From NCBI GenBank assembly GCA_001766965.1, contig MEKM01000075.1:13543-18762 (forward strand): a stretch of 5,220 nt of DNA, written 5' to 3'. A program made the position numbers and the translations under genes. This DNA is from Acidobacteria bacterium RIFCSPHIGHO2_01_FULL_67_28. Its GTDB lineage: Bacteria > Acidobacteriota > Terriglobia > Acidiferrales > 2-02-FULL-67-57. Positions 1 through 3,239 of this stretch are shown in pieces (the first letter of the stretch is position 1; the number at the start of each line of letters is the position of its first letter). The notes under the pieces are model-generated. The model was not told the origin of the DNA, did not search any database, and saw only the letters and a program-made list of their open reading frames with translations.

Positions 1-57
1 TCCGATGCGCCGCTGCGCTCGGCTTGGGTGTCGTCTCGGCACGCGGGTGGCGCTCAC
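1..57 (-). CDS. nadD: Probable nicotinate-nucleotide adenylyltransferase, N-terminal fragment (runs off left edge)
   Basis: Reading left from the obgE stop there is an open frame starting with GTG at 57-55 (a second in-frame GTG is at 42-40). It continues to the window edge and ends in residues QRRIG. NadD proteins typically begin (M)RIGLFGGTFDP, so the visible RRIG would be the start of the nucleotidyltransferase fold. NadD adenylates nicotinate mononucleotide in NAD biosynthesis, and nadD commonly follows obgE in rplU-rpmA-obgE clusters. AGGAG (61-57) overlaps the obgE TAG. It lies too close to the first GTG and about 14 bases from the second, so the start is unresolved. The basic stretch before RRIG (PRRHPSRAQ) would be an N-terminal extension. 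Only 19 codons are visible and the identity rests mainly on gene order. It could be another gene or a non-coding tail. Confidence 0.45.
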   Translation of the reverse strand, partial: MSATRVPRRHPSRAQRRIG

Positions 58-59
58 TC

Positions 60-1082
60 CTACGAAGCCGGGCTGGGGGTGGCCGGCGCGGCGGCGCGCA
101 ACTTCTCGCCCAGGAGATACCGCAGCTCGTTCAGGCCGTCCCCACGCAGCGCAGAGATGGCGTGGAACGGCATCCCCTCGCGCTGGCAGAAGGCGCGCAG
201 GGTTTCGGCGCGTTCGGCCGCGCCCGGCTGGTCGAGCTTGTTCGCCACCACCACCACGGGCTTCTCGAGCAGGGCTGCGCTGAATTGCCCGAGCTCGTTC
301 CGCACCACGCGGAAATCCTCGGCCGGGTCGCGGCCGGTCGCCGACACATCCACCAGATGCACGAGCAGCCGCGTGCGCTCGATGTGGCGCAGGAAGCGCG
401 TCCCCAGCCCGTGACCCTGGTGGGCGCCCTCGATGAGCCCGGGGATGTCGGCCAGCACGAAGCTCTCTTCTTCGCCCACCGCGACCACGCCCAAGCACGG
501 CTCGAGCGTGGTGAAGGGGTAGTCGGCGATCTTGGGGTGCGCGGCCGAGAGGCGCGAGATGAGCGTGGACTTGCCGGCGTTGGGGAAGCCCACCAGGCCG
601 ACGTCGGCGAGCAGCTTCAACTCCAGCCGCAGCCGGCGCTCTTCGCCGGTCTCGCCCGGGTCGGCGCGGCGCGGGGCGCGGTTGGTGGAGCTGGCGAAGC
701 GGGCGTTGCCGCGGCCGCCGCGCCCTCCGCGAGCCGCCACCCAGCGCTGGCCGGACGCGGTGAAGTCGAACAACCGCTCGCCGCTCTCTTCCTCGAAAAG
801 GATCGTCCCGACCGGCACGCGGATGAGGGTGTCTTCGCCTTCGCGCCCGTGGCGGTTCGAGCCTTCCCCGTGGCGGCCGCGCTCGCCGCGGAATTCGCGG
901 TTGTAGCGGAAGGGCAGGAGCGTGTTCAGGTGCTCGGTGGACTCCAGCACGACGTCGCCGCCGTCGCCGCCGTCGCCGCCCGACGGGCCGCCCCGCGGGA
1001 CGTACTTCTCCCGGCGGAAGGCAACGCAGCCGTTGCCGCCGTCGCCGGCCTTCACCCAGATTTTGGCCTCGTCAATGAACAT
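60..1082 (-). CDS. obgE: Obg family GTPase (50S ribosome assembly, stress/growth control)
   Basis: The 340-residue protein starts with the canonical MFIDEAKIWVKAGDGGNG. The glycine-rich Obg fold covers about residues 1-158 and includes GGPSGGDGGDGG (31-42) and RGGRGGRGN (118-126). The G domain follows with G1 GFPNAGKST (165-173), the switch I region DYPFTTLEP (187-195), G3 DIPG (212-215), G4 NKLD (281-284) and G5 SAL (310-312). The protein ends soon after G5 with an Ala/Pro-rich tail. The C-terminal OCT domain found in Bacillus Obg is absent, as in many other phyla. Obg binds and hydrolyses GTP slowly, associates with the 50S subunit and acts in its late maturation. The ATG is preceded by a weak AGG at 1092-1090, seven bases away. 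It lies 58 bases downstream of rpmA and is probably in the same transcript. The TAG stop at 62-60 is followed almost at once by the probable nadD. Confidence 0.97.
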   Translation of the reverse strand: MFIDEAKIWVKAGDGGNGCVAFRREKYVPRGGPSGGDGGDGGDVVLESTEHLNTLLPFRYNREFRGERGRHGEGSNRHGREGEDTLIRVPVGTILFEEESGERLFDFTASGQRWVAARGGRGGRGNARFASSTNRAPRRADPGETGEERRLRLELKLLADVGLVGFPNAGKSTLISRLSAAHPKIADYPFTTLEPCLGVVAVGEEESFVLADIPGLIEGAHQGHGLGTRFLRHIERTRLLVHLVDVSATGRDPAEDFRVVRNELGQFSAALLEKPVVVVANKLDQPGAAERAETLRAFCQREGMPFHAISALRGDGLNELRYLLGEKLRAAAPATPSPAS

Positions 1083-1140
1083 GTGTCAGCCTGACGGGGA
1101 AAAGAATAGCGGAAAAGGATGGTCGGAGAAAGCGCGGCGA
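1083..1140 (-). other. rpmA-obgE intergenic gap: pyrimidine-rich leader and short palindrome
   Basis: This 58-base spacer on the transcribed strand is rich in C and T (about 1130-1096). It ends in a palindrome GTCAG-G-CTGAC (1095-1085) three bases before the obgE ATG. The palindrome contains the only plausible Shine-Dalgarno (AGG, 1092-1090). A 4-bp stem with a 3-base loop is the most it could form as RNA, so a regulatory effect is speculative. I see no convincing promoter or terminator here. The best -10-like hexamer, TATTCT, has no matching -35. The simplest reading is that obgE is transcribed together with rpmA. Confidence 0.4.
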
Positions 1141-1458
1141 CTAATCGGCGCTGGCGGCGGCCGCAGCGGCGGGCTGCGCGGCCGGAGCTGCGGGCGCCGG
1201 AGCTTCCTGCGGGCGCACGCCGACGTAGCGGCCCCGGTGGCCTTTGTCCTCGAAGAAGACGACGCCGTTCACCATGGCGAACAGGGTGTCGTCGCGGCCG
1301 CGGCCGACGTTCTCGCCCGCCTTCAACGGCGTGCCGCGCTGGCGGACGAGGATGGAGCCGGCGTGCACCCACTGCCCGCCGAAGCGCTTGACCCCCAGCC
1401 GCTGCCCGGCGCTGTCGCGCCCGTTGCTGCTGCTGCCCTGGCCTTTCTTGTGCGCCAT
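1141..1458 (-). CDS. rpmA: 50S ribosomal protein bL27 with Ala/Pro-rich C-terminal tail
   Basis: The 105-residue protein begins MAHKKGQGSSSNGRDS, the conserved flexible N-terminal arm of bL27. In the ribosome this arm reaches toward the peptidyl transferase centre and helps position tRNA ends. The core continues with QRLGVKRFGGQ (19-29), AGSILVRQRGT (33-43), AGENVGRGRDDTLFA (47-61) and GVVFFEDKG (65-73). There is no Firmicutes-type cleavable leader before MAHKK. The usual bL27 ends at about 85 residues. Here about 22 residues of almost pure Ala and Pro (84-105) are added. The ATG has a good Shine-Dalgarno AGGGG (1469-1465) six bases upstream, overlapping the rplU stop codon. The 9-base gap to rplU indicates a single operon with translation linked through the junction. 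Confidence 0.97.
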   Translation of the reverse strand: MAHKKGQGSSSNGRDSAGQRLGVKRFGGQWVHAGSILVRQRGTPLKAGENVGRGRDDTLFAMVNGVVFFEDKGHRGRYVGVRPQEAPAPAAPAAQPAAAAAASAD

Positions 1459-1470
1459 AGCGAACCCCTA
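1459..1470 (-). promoter_or_regulatory. rpmA ribosome binding site overlapping rplU stop
   Basis: The transcribed strand reads TAGGGGTTCGCT before the rpmA ATG. The rplU stop TAG (1470-1468) shares its AG with the AGGGG Shine-Dalgarno, leaving a 6-base spacer. A ribosome terminating on rplU would sit over the rpmA initiation site, which fits balanced synthesis of bL21 and bL27. Confidence 0.75.
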
Positions 1471-1782
1471 CTGCGCGCTGATCTCGGTCACCTTGACGGC
1501 GGTCAAGCGCTGCCGGTGCCCGCGCAGGATTTTGTACTGGCTGTTCTTTTTGAACTTGAAGACGCGGACCTTGTCGGCTTTGGCCTGCTCGACGATGGTG
1601 CCGGCGACCTTGGCCTTGGCCAGCGTCGGGTTGCCGAGCTTCATCTCCCCGTCGCCGCCCAGGGCCAGCACTTCCTTGAAGGTCACCTTGCCGCCCACCT
1701 TGCCGGGCAGGATCTCGACCCGCACCACGTCGCCCTCGGCGACCCGGTACTGCTTCCCTCCGCTGCGGATCACTGCATACAC
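1468..1782 (-). CDS. rplU: 50S ribosomal protein bL21
   Basis: The 104-residue protein has the usual bL21 length and opening MYAVIRSGGKQYRV. It also has EGDVVRVEIL (16-25) and the basic 23S rRNA-binding C-terminal segment KVRVFKFKKNSQYKILRGHRQ (71-91, cut here by description: basic KFKKN, then RGHRQ), ending in TAVKVTEI. bL21 binds 23S rRNA and is an early-assembly protein of the large subunit. The start is GTG at 1782-1780. The ATG at 1778 is out of frame, and the family alignment demands MYAVI. GGAGAG (1797-1792) lies nine bases upstream. It is the first gene after a consensus promoter (1812-1841). The expected untranslated leader is only about 23 bases, too short for a structured ribosomal-protein leader. 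rpmA follows after 9 bases. Confidence 0.97.
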   Translation of the reverse strand: MYAVIRSGGKQYRVAEGDVVRVEILPGKVGGKVTFKEVLALGGDGEMKLGNPTLAKAKVAGTIVEQAKADKVRVFKFKKNSQYKILRGHRQRLTAVKVTEISAQ

Positions 1783-1791
1783 GGGCTTTCG

Positions 1792-1797
1792 CTCTCC
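1792..1797 (-). promoter_or_regulatory. rplU ribosome binding site
   Basis: GGAGAG on the minus strand, nine bases before the GTG start of rplU, supports the GTG rather than any other codon as the initiation site. Confidence 0.6.
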
Positions 1798-1811
1798 AAG
1801 CGCAAAAAACC

Positions 1812-1841
1812 ATTATAGCGGCGGGCGGCGCAGACTGTCAA
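1812..1841 (-). promoter_or_regulatory. Perfect-consensus sigma-70 type promoter for rplU-rpmA-obgE
   Basis: On the minus strand there is TTGACA (1841-1836), an 18-base spacer (1835-1818) and TATAAT (1817-1812). Both hexamers match the housekeeping sigma consensus 6 of 6. The spacer is one base longer than the optimum and very GC-rich, and there is no extended -10 TG. Transcription would start near 1805, giving a leader of about 23 bases before the rplU GTG. No other promoter-like site is seen before rpmA or obgE, so this probably drives the whole cassette. A strong promoter is expected for ribosomal protein genes. The site itself is read directly; its activity is inferred. Confidence 0.85.
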
Positions 1842-1874
1842 TCGCCCCCGGCGGCGGGTAGTGGGTCAGATTGC

Positions 1875-1899
1875 TGTAGCGGCGCTCTGTGAGCGCCGC
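1875..1899 (+). repeat. REP-like hairpin unit A
   Basis: This unit starts TGTA and then forms a perfect 8-bp stem, GCGGCGCT (1879-1886) with AGCGCCGC (1892-1899), around the loop CTGTG. It is the plus-oriented member of the pair inside the composite repeat and matches unit B at 22 of 24 positions. Confidence 0.8.
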
Positions 1900-1920
1900 A
1901 AGTTGAGGCGATCCTCGGCT

Positions 1921-1944
1921 CGGCGGTCACAGACCGCCGCTACA
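1921..1944 (-). repeat. REP-like hairpin unit B (inverted copy)
   Basis: Read on the minus strand this is TGTA followed by GCGGCGGT-CTGTG-ACCGCCG. It forms a 7-bp perfect stem (1921-1927 with 1933-1939) with the same CTGTG loop as unit A. The two differences from unit A (minus-strand G at 1934 and C at 1926, against C at 1885 and G at 1893) pair with each other, so the stem is kept. Confidence 0.8.
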
Positions 1945-1977
1945 AGAACCAAACTGCCCCACTACCCGGCTGCGGGT
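1921..1977 (-). terminator. Possible termination region after the DUF1501 gene
   Basis: Immediately past (and touching) the DUF1501 TGA, the minus strand can form ACCCG-CAGC-CGGGT (1977-1964). A modestly T-rich stretch GTTTGGTTCTTG (1953-1942) follows, and then the stable GC hairpin of unit B. None is followed by a clean run of T, so this is not a textbook intrinsic terminator. The stacked hairpins, with a new consensus promoter just beyond, make transcript ending in this region plausible. Rho-dependent termination or read-through cannot be excluded. Confidence 0.3.
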
Positions 1978-3227
1978 CAGGCACGCAGGAAGCGGCGGAA
2001 CTTCTCCGGGCGGGTGTCGTAGCCGGGGAAGACGCCGGCGAGGTTCCCCGCGCTGAGGTGGTGCACGAGCACTTCGCCGAGGACGTCGCGGAAGTCCGTG
2101 GTGAGGGCGAGGTCGCGCCCTTCGAAGAGCTGCTCACGGGCGAGGCCAGGCCACTGGCCGTACACTTTCCCACCCGCCACCGGCCCGCCCACGACGAACA
2201 AGACGTTGGCGTGGCCGTGGTCGGTGCCGCGGTTGCCGTTCTCGAAAGCGGTGCGGCCGAACTCGGAGAGGGTGACGATGACGACGTCCTGCATCCGGTC
2301 GCCGAGGTCGCGCGTGAGCGCCGTGATGCCCCGGCTGAACTGTCGCAGCAGCGTCGCCAGCTGCCCTTGCGCGCCGCCCTCGTTCACGTGGTGGTCCCAG
2401 CCGCCGGTTTCGGCGAAGACGATTTCGACGCCGAGGTCGGACTTGATGAGCTGCGCCACCTGGAGCATCGTCTGGCCGAAAGGCCCCGGCGGGTATTCTA
2501 CGCCGGCGGCCGGGCGGTACTGCGCCGGGTTGACGCTTTCGAGCAGCTTGACCGCCTCGAAGGTTTCTTTGGCCGTGGGAGCCAGCAGCGCGTCGCCCGA
2601 GCCGCCGTAGAGCGCCTCGAGCCCGCCCTCCACCACCCGCTTGTAAGGCCCCGGCGCGAAACCGAACTGCTGGATGCCGGGGATGGCCAGGGCCGGCGCC
2701 GGCCCTTGCAGAATGCGCGGCAACTGCGAGGTGAGCGAGACCCCGCGGAAGTTCGAGGGTTTTTCCGCGGGCGCGGCTTGCAGGTAGCGGTTCAGCCAAC
2801 CGTCGGGCGTGCTCTTCAGGCCGGGCGTGCCCGTCTCCATGAAGTCCTGGGCGTCGAAGTGCGAGCGCGTCGAGTCGGGCGAGCCGGCGGCCTCGACGAC
2901 CGCGAGCAGTTTTTCATCGTACAGCTTCTTGAACGAATCGAGCGCGGGGTGGAAGCCGAAGAAACCGTCGAGGTCGAGCGCCGCCTGCGCGTCGCCGTTC
3001 TTCGGCCGGGGGATGGCGATGCTCGGCCGCAGCTCGTAGTAAGTCTTCTCGGCGTGCGGCACGACGATGTTCAACCCGTCGGCCGCGCCGCGCTGGAAGA
3101 GGACCACCAGAATCTTTCCCTTGCCGCTCGCGGCCGCCGCTGCGCGCGCCAGGAAGCGGGGCACCACTCCCAAACCCACGAGCACAATCCCGCTCGCCTT
3201 CAGGAAAAACCGCCGCGTCAGCTTCAT
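1977..3227 (-). CDS. DUF1501 family protein, Tat-exported, alkaline phosphatase-like superfamily
   Basis: The 416-residue protein begins MKLTRRFFLKAS, a twin-arginine motif (TRRFFLK, 4-10). A hydrophobic stretch (about 13-23) and an Ala-rich cleavage region (27-34) follow, so it is predicted to be exported folded. The DUF1501 signature is complete: VVLFQRGAADGLN (41-53), RSHFDAQDFME (121-131), GGWDHH (275-280), LSEFGRT (320-326), GTDHGHAN (334-341), TTDFRDV (376-382) and terminal FPGY (400-403). The Asp/His residues D50, H123, D278, H279, D336, H337 and H339 are candidates for metal binding by analogy with the alkaline phosphatase/sulfatase-like clan. No substrate is known. The start is fixed by AGGAGG (3238-3233) five bases before ATG. 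That site overlaps the TAG stop of the DUF1800 gene, so the two are translationally linked. Its N-terminal Lys-Arg region and length are normal for the family, and it looks intact. Confidence 0.93.
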   Translation of the reverse strand: MKLTRRFFLKASGIVLVGLGVVPRFLARAAAAASGKGKILVVLFQRGAADGLNIVVPHAEKTYYELRPSIAIPRPKNGDAQAALDLDGFFGFHPALDSFKKLYDEKLLAVVEAAGSPDSTRSHFDAQDFMETGTPGLKSTPDGWLNRYLQAAPAEKPSNFRGVSLTSQLPRILQGPAPALAIPGIQQFGFAPGPYKRVVEGGLEALYGGSGDALLAPTAKETFEAVKLLESVNPAQYRPAAGVEYPPGPFGQTMLQVAQLIKSDLGVEIVFAETGGWDHHVNEGGAQGQLATLLRQFSRGITALTRDLGDRMQDVVIVTLSEFGRTAFENGNRGTDHGHANVLFVVGGPVAGGKVYGQWPGLAREQLFEGRDLALTTDFRDVLGEVLVHHLSAGNLAGVFPGYDTRPEKFRRFLRA

Positions 3228-3239
3228 CGCTTCCTCCTA
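3228..3239 (-). promoter_or_regulatory. DUF1501 ribosome binding site overlapping DUF1800 stop
   Basis: The minus strand reads TAGGAGGAAGCG and then ATG. The DUF1800 stop TAG (3239-3237) overlaps a perfect AGGAGG, with a 5-base spacer to the DUF1501 ATG. This decides the DUF1501 start and implies tight translational coupling of the pair. Confidence 0.85.

Larger units (their letters stand above)
1856..1967. repeat. Composite inverted repeat (BIME/MITE-like) between the two gene units
   Basis: The outer arms GGGTAGTGGG (1856-1865) and CCCACTACCC (1958-1967) are perfect complements. The pairing continues inward through CAG/CTG (1867-1869 with 1954-1956) and TTG/CAA (1871-1873 with 1950-1952). 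After a 4-base length difference it resumes as TGTAGCGGCG (1875-1884) with CGCCGCTACA (1935-1944). Each half contains its own hairpin, and the centre holds a small GAGG-CGAT-CCTC stem (1905-1916). The element fills most of the gap between the DUF1501 gene and the rplU promoter. It has no open reading frame of note. This layout is that of paired REP-like units or a miniature inverted-repeat element. It resembles the GTAGCGGCGGTCTGTGACCGCCG-type repeats I recall from environmental genomes, but I cannot confirm copy number here. Confidence 0.8.

Noticed and set aside
24..1094. Long plus-strand open frame opposite obgE
   Set aside because: It is the antisense shadow of a gene with complete Obg motifs in very GC-rich DNA, where opposite frames stay open. 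Its translation is low-complexity A/R/G/V-rich with no recognisable motif.
1096..1130. Internal promoter for obgE (TATTCT as -10)
   Set aside because: The hexamer matches only 4 of 6 positions and there is no credible -35 at the right distance.
1783..1805. Ribosomal protein L21 leader or other riboswitch upstream of rplU
   Set aside because: The predicted leader is about 23 bases, too short to hold such a structure. No conserved leader motif is visible.
922..1818. Plus-strand frame opposite rpmA and rplU
   Set aside because: It crosses both ribosomal protein genes in antisense and even the promoter. Its translation has no recognisable domain.
1856..1967. Possible CRISPR repeat-spacer or tRNA/ncRNA gene in the gap
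   Set aside because: There are only two units, they are inverted rather than direct, and they have no regular spacer. No cloverleaf or acceptor end is visible. An inverted repeat element explains the structure better.
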